This document shows positions 1 through 6,961 of a stretch of DNA of 13,045 nucleotides, piece by piece (positions within the stretch are counted from its first letter, which is position 1; the number at the start of each line of letters is the position of its first letter). Both the position numbers and the translations under genes were made by a program. The notes below the pieces were generated by a model. That model was not told the origin of the DNA, did not search any database, and saw only the letters and a program-made list of their open reading frames with translations. Source of the stretch: JABDGZ01 sp964487685 (lineage in GTDB: Bacteria; Omnitrophota; Gorgyraeia; Zapsychrales; Fredricksoniimonadaceae); contig CAZASA010000064.1 in the NCBI GenBank assembly GCA_964487685.1, positions 1 through 13,045 on the forward strand, written 5' to 3'.

Positions 1-1
1 T

Positions 2-724
2 GAAGTTTCTGGCCCGGTTGTCAAGGTGTTGGTAAAGGAGGGACAGCAGGTATCAGCGGGTTCAGTGCTGTTTACCATTGATGATTCCGTTCAGAAAGCA
101 AACGTAGAGCTGGCTGAAGCCACCCTAAAGGTAGATCGTGATCAATACGACAAGGATCTTGTCTCCTATAATATTGATCCGAAATCGATCAGTAAAAACG
201 TGCTGGATACCGCGAAAGATACCGTCGATCAGGCGGTAGCTGCCCTGAAAGCAGCCCGCGCACTTTTAAAAAAATATACACTTAAAGCTCCTATTGACGG
301 GGTCGTGCTAGCTGTCAACGCAGCGGTCGGCAGCTATGTCTCCTCGCAGGGGAATTATGATACTTACACGCAGTTATTTAATCCCCTCGTAGTTATGGGG
401 GCTCCTCAAGAATATCTGGCTGTACGCTGTTATGTCGATGAAATATTGATCTCTCGTCTGCCATCCGGATATCATATTAAAGCAGAGATGTCAATTACTG
501 GCACCAACATTAAGGTGCCGTTGGAGTTTGTCCGGGTGCAACCTTATGTTTCACCTAAGATCGAGCTATCTAATGAAAAACAAGAGCAAGTAGACTTGCG
601 GGTGCTGCCGGTGATTTTCCGATTCGAGAAAAAGGACGCTCCGGTTTATCCGGGCCAGATGGTGGATGTTTATATAGGCAGTAATAGTGCGGCAACCGAC
701 AACAATAACACAGCAACCAATTAA
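2..724 (+). CDS. HlyD-family membrane-fusion (periplasmic adaptor) protein, 5' partial
   Basis: This is the adaptor subunit of a tripartite export pump, which links an inner-membrane transporter to an outer-membrane channel across the periplasm. The reading frame is open from the window edge, so the N-terminus and membrane anchor are missing. The GTG at 26 is an internal Val, not the start. Visible parts are the first half of a lipoyl/barrel-sandwich domain (GPVVKVLVKEGQQVSAG), a short helical hairpin (Ala/Lys/Asp-rich), the second lipoyl half (YTLKAPIDGVVLAVNAAVGSYVS), and a beta-barrel region ending near PVYPGQMVDVYIG. The Asn/Thr-rich tail is probably disordered. An outer-membrane factor and an FtsX-type permease follow closely, so this looks like a DevB-like adaptor of an ABC exporter. 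An RND adaptor is less likely because no RND pump follows. The substrate is unknown. Confidence 0.9.
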   Translation, partial: EVSGPVVKVLVKEGQQVSAGSVLFTIDDSVQKANVELAEATLKVDRDQYDKDLVSYNIDPKSISKNVLDTAKDTVDQAVAALKAARALLKKYTLKAPIDGVVLAVNAAVGSYVSSQGNYDTYTQLFNPLVVMGAPQEYLAVRCYVDEILISRLPSGYHIKAEMSITGTNIKVPLEFVRVQPYVSPKIELSNEKQEQVDLRVLPVIFRFEKKDAPVYPGQMVDVYIGSNSAATDNNNTATN

Positions 725-744
725 AAGTATTCAGAAGGAATGTG

Positions 745-2229
745 ATGTATAAATTTCGATTCCTAATCCAGCGAGTATCATGCCTCGCCGTAATTTTAGC
801 GATTCTTGGCGGCTGTTCAGTGGGCCCTAATTTCGTTCGTCCAGCGCCTCCTGATACAGAGCGCTATACGCACGAGCTACAGTCCCAAGCCACCATTGCG
901 GCAGATGATCAAGTACAACATTTCACTTCCAGCAATAAGCTTAATGCAGACTGGTGGAAGCTTTTTCAATCTAAAGAACTAGACGCTGTGGTCAACAAAG
1001 CCATCGCCAATAATCCCACGCTTCAGGCCTCCGAGGCCAGCTTGGCGTCCAGTCAGGACAATATGCGCGCGGGTTACGGGGTGTTTTTTCCGCAAATTCA
1101 AGCAGGGGTAGGAGCAAGCCGGCAACGCACTTCATCTTTGCAGCAAGGCTCACAGACATCTGGCAAAATTTTTAATCTTGTTACGCTTAGCAGTACCATC
1201 AGCTATGCGATCGACGTATTCGGAGGGGCCCGCCGCTCAGTAGAAAGTTTGCGAGCTCAAGCGGACTATCAGCGTTATGAGAACGTGGCCGCGTATCTAA
1301 TGTTGTCCGCAAATGTCGTTAACACCAGCATTGCGCGCGCGGCCTACTATGAAGAAATTTATACTACCAAACAATTAATCAAGTTAGAGAAAGAACAACT
1401 TCGTTTGACACAAGCACAGGTCCAGGCAGGGACAAGTCCTTATGCGAACGTGTTGAGTATAGAGAGTCTGATTGCTGCCAATCAAGCTTTATTAGCACCA
1501 CTTGAACAAAATTTATCTCAAAGCCAGCATTTGCTGGCAACGTTGGAAGGTGAATTTCCCTCCAAGGCCGACTTAGCTGATATCAATCTAAATAAATTTT
1601 CACTGCCAATTGAATTACCTGTAAGCCTGCCGTCTGATTTAGTGAATCAGCGCCCTGACATTTTAGCTGCTGAGGCTCAAATGCATGTGGCTTCAGCCAA
1701 AATCGGTGTTGCAACCGCGCTTATGTTTCCAAGCTTCAGTTTGAATGGCACCTTTGGTACTTCCGGAACTAATTTTGGCAATCTCACAGCATCGAGTGGT
1801 AAGTTTTGGAGCATTGGCCCGGTGGCGACGATTCCTTTATTTCAGGGCACAACTTTATGGTTTGGCCGAAAAGCCGCCATTGATGCTTATCAACAGTCGC
1901 GGGCAAATTATCGACAGACTGTGCTTAGTGCTTTTGAGCAAGTCGCGGATTCTTTGAAAGCACTGGAGCATGACGCAGAAGGCTTACAGGCGCAGGTTGA
2001 AGCAAAGAAAACCGCGCAAGGAGCACTCAAGTTGTTGCAAGCCAATTACCATGCTGGATTAATTGATTACCTGTCTGTATTGACGGCTGACGTGCAATAT
2101 CGTGAGACGAACATCGCATATCTGCAGGCAGTTGCACAGCGCTATCAGGATACCGTCGCATTGTTCGTGGCGTTAGGAGGGGGATGGTGGAACGCTCAGG
2201 TCCCGACAGATAAAGGGAAGGTAATATGA
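745..2229 (+). CDS. OprM/NodT-type outer-membrane efflux lipoprotein (TolC-like)
   Basis: This is the outer-membrane channel of the export system. The protein of about 494 residues has a lipoprotein signal peptide ending in the lipobox ILGGC (Cys about 24), followed by SVGPNFVRP, typical of the NodT/OprM class. Two OEP repeats follow, with long amphipathic helices. Recognisable segments are LNADWWKLFQSKELDAVV near the start of the mature protein and LVNQRPDILAAEAQMHVASAKIGVATA at the start of the second repeat. I prefer ATG 745, because AGAAGGA at 733-739 is 5 nt upstream of it. GTG 742 would be too close to that ribosome-binding site. The gene starts 20 nt after the adaptor and its stop overlaps the start of the permease gene (ATGA at 2226-2229), so translation of the two is probably coupled. 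Confidence 0.93.
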   Translation: MYKFRFLIQRVSCLAVILAILGGCSVGPNFVRPAPPDTERYTHELQSQATIAADDQVQHFTSSNKLNADWWKLFQSKELDAVVNKAIANNPTLQASEASLASSQDNMRAGYGVFFPQIQAGVGASRQRTSSLQQGSQTSGKIFNLVTLSSTISYAIDVFGGARRSVESLRAQADYQRYENVAAYLMLSANVVNTSIARAAYYEEIYTTKQLIKLEKEQLRLTQAQVQAGTSPYANVLSIESLIAANQALLAPLEQNLSQSQHLLATLEGEFPSKADLADINLNKFSLPIELPVSLPSDLVNQRPDILAAEAQMHVASAKIGVATALMFPSFSLNGTFGTSGTNFGNLTASSGKFWSIGPVATIPLFQGTTLWFGRKAAIDAYQQSRANYRQTVLSAFEQVADSLKALEHDAEGLQAQVEAKKTAQGALKLLQANYHAGLIDYLSVLTADVQYRETNIAYLQAVAQRYQDTVALFVALGGGWWNAQVPTDKGKVI

Positions 2230-3365
2230 AATACAGTGGTATTCTGCGCATTGGCTTCAAACTGCTGGTCAATGACAAGACCAAGTTCTATGCGCTATTG
2301 ATGGGAATCACCTTTGCCGTGTTTTTGATGATGCAAATGACAGCAATGTTTGCTGGCATCCTCAATCGTGCTTATTCAACTGTAACTAACATCGGCGCAT
2401 CAATGTGGGTCATGGATCCAGGAGTCAATACTCCCACCAGTGCAATTCCCATGCCCAATTATGTGCTGGACGCGGTACGCAGTATGGATGGGGTCAGCTA
2501 TGCGGTACCAATTTTTGTTGGTGGCACACTCGCCAAGCTTAATAATGGCATCTACCAGTCTGTAACTGTTGTCGGTCTGGATGATGAGAGCCTATTTGGC
2601 CGTCCCCAGCTCTTAGAGGGGAATATTAAGGACATCTATGCCGACAACACCTTTATAGTAGTCAAGGATGCTGAATTTCGGAAGCTGGGGAACCCGAAGA
2701 TCGGTACTTCCTTCGAACTCAATGACCACCGCGCCACGATTGTGGGCATTGCCAGGGTCGCTTCGAACGGACTAAATGGCGTGCCAACGCTTTATACAAC
2801 CTATAATCGTGCCAAGGAATATCTTCCGACGACACGTTTTACCATTTCCTATATACTGGTGCAGCCAAAAAACGTGTCTGCGGTGGCGACCATCAAAGCC
2901 CAAGTTGCCAAGCTGGGCTATGTAGCTTTGACCAAGGAAGAATTTAATAAAGCCACTGCCGACTATTATACCTACAAGACTGGTGTTGGCGTTAACATCC
3001 TGATGATGACAGTGATCAGCTTTATCGTTGGACTATCGATTTCAGGCCAGACCTTTTACACGTTTATCCTTGAAAATCTTGAGAAATTCGGCGCGTTAAA
3101 AGCCATCGGTTGTAAAAACCGCGAATTAGTCTACATGATCCTTTTCATGGCGATTGTCACCGCGTTAATCGGCTATGGTCTAGGTGTAGGCCTGGTGACA
3201 TTGATGATCTTCATTGCCCGAAGCAATCCCAATTACGCGGCAATGACCACATTCGGGAACCTGTTATTGGCCTTTGGCATGGTTCTCGTGATCGCCGCCA
3301 TATCAAGCTATATCGGAATACGTAAGGTCCTCAAAATCGAACCTTTTGATATCTTCAGAGGATGA
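2226..3365 (+). CDS. FtsX-like ABC transporter permease (DevC/MacB-type)
   Basis: This inner-membrane permease has the FtsX/MacB fold and 379 residues. There is one N-terminal transmembrane helix (about 21-45), a large periplasmic domain (about 46-250), and three C-terminal helices (about 255-280, 300-330 and 343-367). Between the last three helices lies the family signature ENLEKFGALKAIGCKNREL, a cytoplasmic coupling segment. The C-terminus KIEPFDIFRG is also typical (compare 'P..a.r.'). There is no fused ATPase domain, so this is DevC-like rather than full-length MacB, and the ATPase must be a separate protein, probably encoded upstream of the window. The ATGA overlap with the preceding gene and the DevB-like adaptor upstream support a DevBCA-like exporter. 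The substrate cannot be inferred. Confidence 0.88.
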   Translation: MKYSGILRIGFKLLVNDKTKFYALLMGITFAVFLMMQMTAMFAGILNRAYSTVTNIGASMWVMDPGVNTPTSAIPMPNYVLDAVRSMDGVSYAVPIFVGGTLAKLNNGIYQSVTVVGLDDESLFGRPQLLEGNIKDIYADNTFIVVKDAEFRKLGNPKIGTSFELNDHRATIVGIARVASNGLNGVPTLYTTYNRAKEYLPTTRFTISYILVQPKNVSAVATIKAQVAKLGYVALTKEEFNKATADYYTYKTGVGVNILMMTVISFIVGLSISGQTFYTFILENLEKFGALKAIGCKNRELVYMILFMAIVTALIGYGLGVGLVTLMIFIARSNPNYAAMTTFGNLLLAFGMVLVIAAISSYIGIRKVLKIEPFDIFRG

Positions 3366-3407
3366 TCAAGATAGGTCTTTTAATTTTAGACGGAGCTTCT
3401 GTCATTA

Positions 3408-3451
3408 TTGTACCCAGGTACAATTGAATTTATTTTGACCTTCCCTAAAAT
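3408..3451 (+). promoter_or_regulatory. Palindromic operator plus sigma70-like promoter, copy A
   Basis: The perfect inverted repeat TTGTACC-CA-GGTACAA lies at 3408-3423. A -35-like TTGAAT (3424-3429), a 16-nt spacer and a -10-like TAAAAT (3446-3451) follow. The same palindrome, the same 22-nt distance to a -10-like box and the same 35-nt distance to an ATG recur at 4835-4878. It lies in the 110-bp gap before the Gly-rich gene. The regulator is unknown. The palindrome abuts the -35, so it could bind either an activator or a repressor. Confidence 0.65.
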
Positions 3452-3475
3452 AACGTTATGAAGAAAGGAGTTTCC

Positions 3476-3736
3476 ATGAGTAGAAAATTTATATTCTTTT
3501 TAATAGGCCTAATTGCTTTTTTAAGTTTCTCAACAATAAGTGGCGCACAACCGGTAGTGTACGGGGCATATGGGAATGGATGTTATTACAACAATGGAGA
3601 TTATTGCAACGATGGCGGTGTGTATCTTTTTGGTGGGGGCTATGATCACAGGCGTGATGTTCACGATTATAGTCACCGAGGATTTGAAAGCCGCGAAAGA
3701 GCGCACTCTGGCGGCGGGAGAGGGGGAAGACGATGA
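3476..3736 (+). CDS. Small secreted Gly-rich protein (GGYD paralogue 1)
   Basis: This is an 86-residue exported protein of unknown function. The signal peptide is MSRKFIFFLIGLIAFLSF... with cleavage probably after ISGA (about residue 24). The mature part is Gly/Tyr/Asn-rich with VYLFGGGYD, then RRDVHDYSHRG and a terminal GGGRGGRR. I chose ATG 3476 because AAAGGAG (3464-3470) sits just upstream of it. The in-frame ATG at 3458 has no ribosome-binding site and lies at the predicted transcription start. The stop overlaps the start of the DUF2950 gene (ATGA at 3733-3736). A clear paralogue lies at 4514-4798, sharing VYLFGGGYD.GRDVH.YS.RG and a Gly/Arg tail. The tail resembles the low-complexity C-termini of DUF3300 proteins, which by my recollection often neighbour DUF2950 genes; that link is only an inference. 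Confidence 0.8.
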   Translation: MSRKFIFFLIGLIAFLSFSTISGAQPVVYGAYGNGCYYNNGDYCNDGGVYLFGGGYDHRRDVHDYSHRGFESRERAHSGGGRGGRR

Positions 3737-4503
3737 AACGTATTATGATTATTGCATTGTTAGCAGGTGTGTGGGGTATTTTATCAGTAAACCTTTATGC
3801 ACAAGGGTCAAATGAAACACAACAGCAACCACTGATTACGCAACACTTTTTTGCATCACCAGATGAGGCCGTAAAAGCCTTACAGGTGGCGACTGGAACT
3901 AAGGATAAAGCGGCTTTGAACCAAATTTTTGGGTCCCAGGTAAAGGAGCTTTTAACAGGTGACGAAGTGCAGGATGCGAAGAATGCACAAAAATTCGCCT
4001 CCGTTATAGCGCAGGGGTACAAACTTGTAAAAGATGGTGAAGATAAAATGACTATAGAAGTTGGCCCGGACAGCTGGCCAATGCCTATTCCCCTTGTGCA
4101 TGCTAATGGGCAATGGTATTTCGATACAGCGGCAGGTAAAGAGGAGATCATCAATCGTCATATAGGGAAAGATGAACTCCACGCCATTGGTGTTTGCCGA
4201 GGCTTTGCAGCAGGGAAACAACAGTTTGCCAACATTCCACAGCCATTTCATGGTTATCTTTTTAGAATTTTAAATCCTCAAGGAACAGATGCAGTGAGTG
4301 GATCCGCGCTGGTGGCATATCCAATGCACTGGGACCAGTCAGGTATCATGACATTTATTGTCAATCAGGACGGAAAAGTTTATCAGCGAAATTTTGCTGA
4401 AAAGACTTCCCAGATAGCAGAGGCGATGAAGGAATACAATCCTGACAGCGAATGGACATTGGTTTCAGATCAGGGTGTATTGAGCCCAGTGTCTGGGAAA
4501 TAG
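3733..4503 (+). CDS. DUF2950 family exported protein, compact variant
   Basis: This 256-residue exported protein has a signal peptide (about 1-23, cleavage after LYA). It carries hallmarks of the DUF2950 family (PF11453): FASPDEAVKAL near the N-terminus, GQWYFDTAAGKEEIINRHIG (about 126-145), ELHAIGVCR, FHGYLFRIL..QG, ALVAYP, SGIMTFIVNQDGKVY, and a final EYNPDSEW segment. The molecular function of the family is unknown. By my memory of the family, typical members have some 50-70 extra residues between the VCR segment and the GYxFRIL motif, and a short stretch before ALVAYP. Here 'GKQQFANIPQPFHGY' (about 161-175) joins these directly, so this looks like a shortened form. A strong Shine-Dalgarno, AGGGGGAAG, precedes the ATG, which overlaps the upstream stop codon. 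Confidence 0.9.
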   Translation: MKRIMIIALLAGVWGILSVNLYAQGSNETQQQPLITQHFFASPDEAVKALQVATGTKDKAALNQIFGSQVKELLTGDEVQDAKNAQKFASVIAQGYKLVKDGEDKMTIEVGPDSWPMPIPLVHANGQWYFDTAAGKEEIINRHIGKDELHAIGVCRGFAAGKQQFANIPQPFHGYLFRILNPQGTDAVSGSALVAYPMHWDQSGIMTFIVNQDGKVYQRNFAEKTSQIAEAMKEYNPDSEWTLVSDQGVLSPVSGK

Positions 4504-4513
4504 GGATAATTTC

Positions 4514-4798
4514 ATGAACAAGGCGGAGTATTTGATTTACCCAATTAAGATTGGGCTGGTGATTGGTTTGTTGACAGCCTTGACAGGGTGTGCTACGTAC
4601 GGGGGCGGAGGTTATTATGGTAATGGATATTACGATGATGGCGATGTGTATCTCTTTGGCGGTGGCTATGATAATGGGCGCGATGTGCACTATTATAGTC
4701 AACGTGGGTCTGCAAGCCGCGGAGCGGCGCACCCTGCTGGTGGAGGACACGCTGGCGGTGGAGGGCATGTAGGCGGTGTAGGAGGCGGAAGGCGATGA
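4514..4798 (+). CDS. Small Gly-rich lipoprotein (GGYD paralogue 2)
   Basis: This 94-residue protein has a lipoprotein signal peptide ending in the lipobox LTALTGC (Cys about 26). A Gly/Tyr/His-rich mature part follows: YGGGGYYGNGYYDD, VYLFGGGYDNGRDVHYYSQRG, then AHPAGGGHAGGGG and a terminal GGGRR. The core and tail match the protein encoded at 3476-3736, although that copy has an ordinary signal peptide and no lipobox Cys. It lies 10 nt after the DUF2950 stop codon, with a weak ribosome-binding site (TAGGGA), and is probably the last gene of that operon. Its final codons GGCGATGAAAC mirror the start of the DUF2950 gene downstream of the first paralogue, suggesting the duplication included that junction. 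The function is unknown. Confidence 0.8.
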   Translation: MNKAEYLIYPIKIGLVIGLLTALTGCATYGGGGYYGNGYYDDGDVYLFGGGYDNGRDVHYYSQRGSASRGAAHPAGGGHAGGGGHVGGVGGGRR

Positions 4799-4834
4799 AA
4801 CATACATATAAATAACACAATCTGCTTCAAATTG

Positions 4835-4878
4835 TTATACCTCGGTACAATAGATTTAATCCTACCTTCCAGTAGAAT
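4835..4878 (+). promoter_or_regulatory. Palindromic operator plus sigma70-like promoter, copy B
   Basis: The near-perfect palindrome TTATACC-TC-GGTACAA at 4835-4850 differs from copy A in one arm base and in the spacer. It is followed by TAGATT (4851-4856), a 16-nt spacer and TAGAAT (4873-4878). The distance to the -10 and to the next ATG is identical to copy A. The motif ACCTTCC lies between the boxes in both copies, shifted by one base. The predicted transcription start falls at or next to the ATG of the PilT-like gene (4885). Confidence 0.6.
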
Positions 4879-4884
4879 CAGAGC

Positions 4885-6192
4885 ATGCTCAATCCAATAA
4901 TATATAATGAGTCAGAAAATCTGTCCGTTTTAGCAAATCAAACCGAGTTGCGTTATAAAGGTGTTTTGGAGGATGAGGATCACTCGAATAGGTTAACCGC
5001 ACTATTAACAGAAAAAGTCAAAGTAAAATTTGACGCCCCATTAATATTATCTACTGCTCAATTAAAAATTAAATTTAATTTAAATCAGTTAAAAGAATGT
5101 GGACTGCTTTTTTGGTTGCATGAGGCAGTTCATTTACATGCTTCTGATCTTTTTCTTTCCGATGGCGAACAGCCGGTTTTAAAAATTTATGGGACGTTCA
5201 AACGGTTGATAGAAAACGCAGTAACTACAGAAAAGTTGATTAAGATAATCAGCGCTATTCTGACACCGCAAAAATTAAAAGAGTATCAAGACGGCCAAGA
5301 AGTAGATCTGGGATTGGATGTTCCCGGATGCTCTCGTTTTCGTTTGAATATTTTCAGGCACCAGACAGGGATTACGATTGCGATCCGGCCAATTCCTTAT
5401 GAAATCCCTGAAATGAGAGAACTTGGCCTGCCACCGGTCTTTGAGGATCTGGCTCATTTAAAACATGGGTTGATTTTGATCACAGGACCGGCTGGCAGCG
5501 GTAAATCAACAACGTTGGCCTCCTTTATTAATCGGATCAACAATCAAGAAGAGCGTCATATTATTACCATTGAAGATCCCGTGGAATATTTTATCCCGCA
5601 TCAACTCTCATTGGTCCATCAGCGTGAAGTGGGGTTACATACAGCTTCTTTTAGTGATGGATTAAAGAGTGCCTTAAGGGAAAACCCTGATGTTATTGTG
5701 ATCGGAGAATTGCGGGATCTTGAAAGCATTGCTTTAGCCATCCGTGCGGCTGAGACAGGGCATCTTGTTGTAGGAACGCTTCACAGCGGCACGTCAGTTC
5801 AGGCGATTACGCGTTTGTTGGATGTTTTTGATGTTGGTCGTCAGGCATTGATTCGCGTTCAATTAGCACAATCTCTTCAGGCTGTTTGCTCCCAGCGTCT
5901 GTATAAAAAGATTGACGGTAGCGGAATGGTCATCGCGACAGAGGTACTCATCGCTACTCTTGCCATACGTAACATTATCCGTCAACAACGCGTCCATGAA
6001 ATTCGGGGTTATATGGAAACTGGAATGCGTGAGCAGATGCATACCTTCAAACAAAGTATGCAAGTGCTTATCGATGAGAAGCTGGTGGATGCCTCGTGCA
6101 TCAATGAAAGCGGCGAAGAGAATCCAGTTCCCGAATTGACCGGTTTGAATATCTTTAAAACAAGACTAACAAGGTTTTCTCCTAGTTTTTAA
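4885..6192 (+). CDS. PilT-like secretion/retraction ATPase with N-terminal extension
   Basis: This 435-residue hexameric AAA-like ATPase belongs to the PilT/VirB11 superfamily, whose type IV pilus members depolymerise pilin at the inner membrane. Motifs include the N-terminal ASDLFLSDGEQPVLKIYG (about 86-103), Walker A GPAGSGKST (201-209), Asp box ITIEDPVEY (about 227-235), Walker B VIVIGELRDLES (about 270-281) and His box GHLVVGTLHSG (about 292-302). The C-terminal segments AIRNIIR and MHTFKQSMQVL are typical of PilT. About 65 residues precede the usual PilT start and match nothing I recognise. There is no good Shine-Dalgarno before ATG 4885, which coincides with the predicted transcription start, so leaderless translation is possible. 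A TTG near 4964, after AAAGG, is an alternative start. No other pilus gene is in the window. Confidence 0.88.
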   Translation: MLNPIIYNESENLSVLANQTELRYKGVLEDEDHSNRLTALLTEKVKVKFDAPLILSTAQLKIKFNLNQLKECGLLFWLHEAVHLHASDLFLSDGEQPVLKIYGTFKRLIENAVTTEKLIKIISAILTPQKLKEYQDGQEVDLGLDVPGCSRFRLNIFRHQTGITIAIRPIPYEIPEMRELGLPPVFEDLAHLKHGLILITGPAGSGKSTTLASFINRINNQEERHIITIEDPVEYFIPHQLSLVHQREVGLHTASFSDGLKSALRENPDVIVIGELRDLESIALAIRAAETGHLVVGTLHSGTSVQAITRLLDVFDVGRQALIRVQLAQSLQAVCSQRLYKKIDGSGMVIATEVLIATLAIRNIIRQQRVHEIRGYMETGMREQMHTFKQSMQVLIDEKLVDASCINESGEENPVPELTGLNIFKTRLTRFSPSF

Positions 6193-6225
6193 CCTAATTT
6201 CTGCTCAGGATACGCTGCCGGCTAT

Positions 6226-6254
6226 GGAACTTCCGGAGTGTCCAGATTGTCTAA
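6226..6254 (+). promoter_or_regulatory. ECF-sigma-type promoter 1
   Basis: GGAACT (6226-6231), a 17-nt spacer and GTCTAA (6249-6254) form a promoter of the kind read by extracytoplasmic-function sigma factors (GGAAC -35 and GTC/TCTAA -10 types). The identical hexamers and spacing recur at 6875-6903. The -10 is 17 nt from the ATG at 6272, leaving a leader of roughly 10 nt that is mostly the ribosome-binding site GAAGGG. Confidence 0.72.
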
Positions 6255-6271
6255 TTAGTAGAAGGGTTTCT

Positions 6272-6787
6272 ATGTCAAATACATTCAAGGTGTTAATTAT
6301 TGTGTTGTTTTTTACTTTATTGATGCCGTTTGAATCAACACCATCTTTAGCATATGGACATGGGGGCGGCGGATATCATGGAGGCGGTGGGTATCATGGT
6401 TATGGAAGCCGTGGTAATTTCGGGTTAGGATTCAGTTATTCACCATATTATTATGGTTCAGGCTATTACTATCCTTATTACTATCCAGATTATTACAATA
6501 CAGGAATAATTGTATCTTCACCGGCCGTTGAAACTCAGGAGGTCATAGTACAACCTTCCACAACAGTTGTGGCAACTGCACCGTCTTATCCAACTACAGA
6601 AATAACCCCGGTCCAAATTACTGCTACAGATACGGATAATGAGATCACCATTAACATTCCTAATGTTGCGGGAGGATATACAAGTGTGTTGATGAAAAGA
6701 TCGGGGAAGGGGTTTGCAGGTCCCCAAGGCGAATATTATCCTGAATTCCCAAGGGTTTCTGTATTAAAAGTCATTTACGGGAAGTAA
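6272..6787 (+). CDS. Secreted Gly/Tyr-rich protein with 47-residue YGK C-terminal domain
   Basis: This 171-residue exported protein has a signal peptide at about 1-27 (cleavage SLA). A Gly/His-rich stretch (GHGGGGYHGGGGYHGYG) and a Tyr-rich stretch (YYYGSGYYYPYYYPDYY) follow, then a Thr/Val/Pro linker. The C-terminal domain (about 125-171) contains INIPN, GGYTSV, SGKGFAGPQGEYY and ends LKVIYGK. The same domain closes the proteins at 8171-8713 and 9157-9621. ATG 6272 was chosen because GAAGGG lies 5 nt upstream. An earlier in-frame ATG at 6224 overlaps the -35 element of the predicted promoter, so it cannot be on that transcript. I do not recognise a named family for the domain. An envelope-surface role is inferred from export and composition. 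Confidence 0.82.
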   Translation: MSNTFKVLIIVLFFTLLMPFESTPSLAYGHGGGGYHGGGGYHGYGSRGNFGLGFSYSPYYYGSGYYYPYYYPDYYNTGIIVSSPAVETQEVIVQPSTTVVATAPSYPTTEITPVQITATDTDNEITINIPNVAGGYTSVLMKRSGKGFAGPQGEYYPEFPRVSVLKVIYGK

Positions 6788-6874
6788 ACATCCGTTTTTT
6801 ATTTAAATCTACTAACACCACTGAGCGCTACTTTTTGACCCTTCGAAGCAAGCTTGTCCCTAGTATTTGACTTG

Positions 6875-6903
6875 GGAACTTTTTGCCCATTTTTGTTGTC
6901 TAA
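6875..6903 (+). promoter_or_regulatory. ECF-sigma-type promoter 2 (anti-sigma operon)
   Basis: GGAACT (6875-6880), a 17-nt spacer and GTCTAA (6898-6903) match promoter 1 exactly in both hexamers and spacing. The predicted start of transcription near 6910 leaves a leader of about 50 nt before the anti-sigma start at 6962. This fits the usual arrangement in which a sigma factor drives expression of its own anti-sigma factor. Confidence 0.75.
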
Positions 6904-6961
6904 TTGTATGAAGGCAGCATATGGGCAAGTAGGGAAAAGCTCAAAGCTAAGGTGGTTAGGT

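Noticed and set aside
4361..4820. Reverse-strand open frames over the Gly-rich lipoprotein gene
   Set aside because: Gly-rich, GC-biased codons leave the opposite strand open by chance. No ribosome-binding site or recognisable protein was seen.
6224..6271. Extended N-terminus of the first YGK-domain protein
   Set aside because: It overlaps the ECF promoter, has no ribosome-binding site, and would place a charged stretch before a normal signal peptide.
6854..6961. Extended N-terminus of the anti-sigma factor
   Set aside because: The region contains the predicted promoter and transcription start. The zinc-finger domain begins normally at the ATG at 6962.
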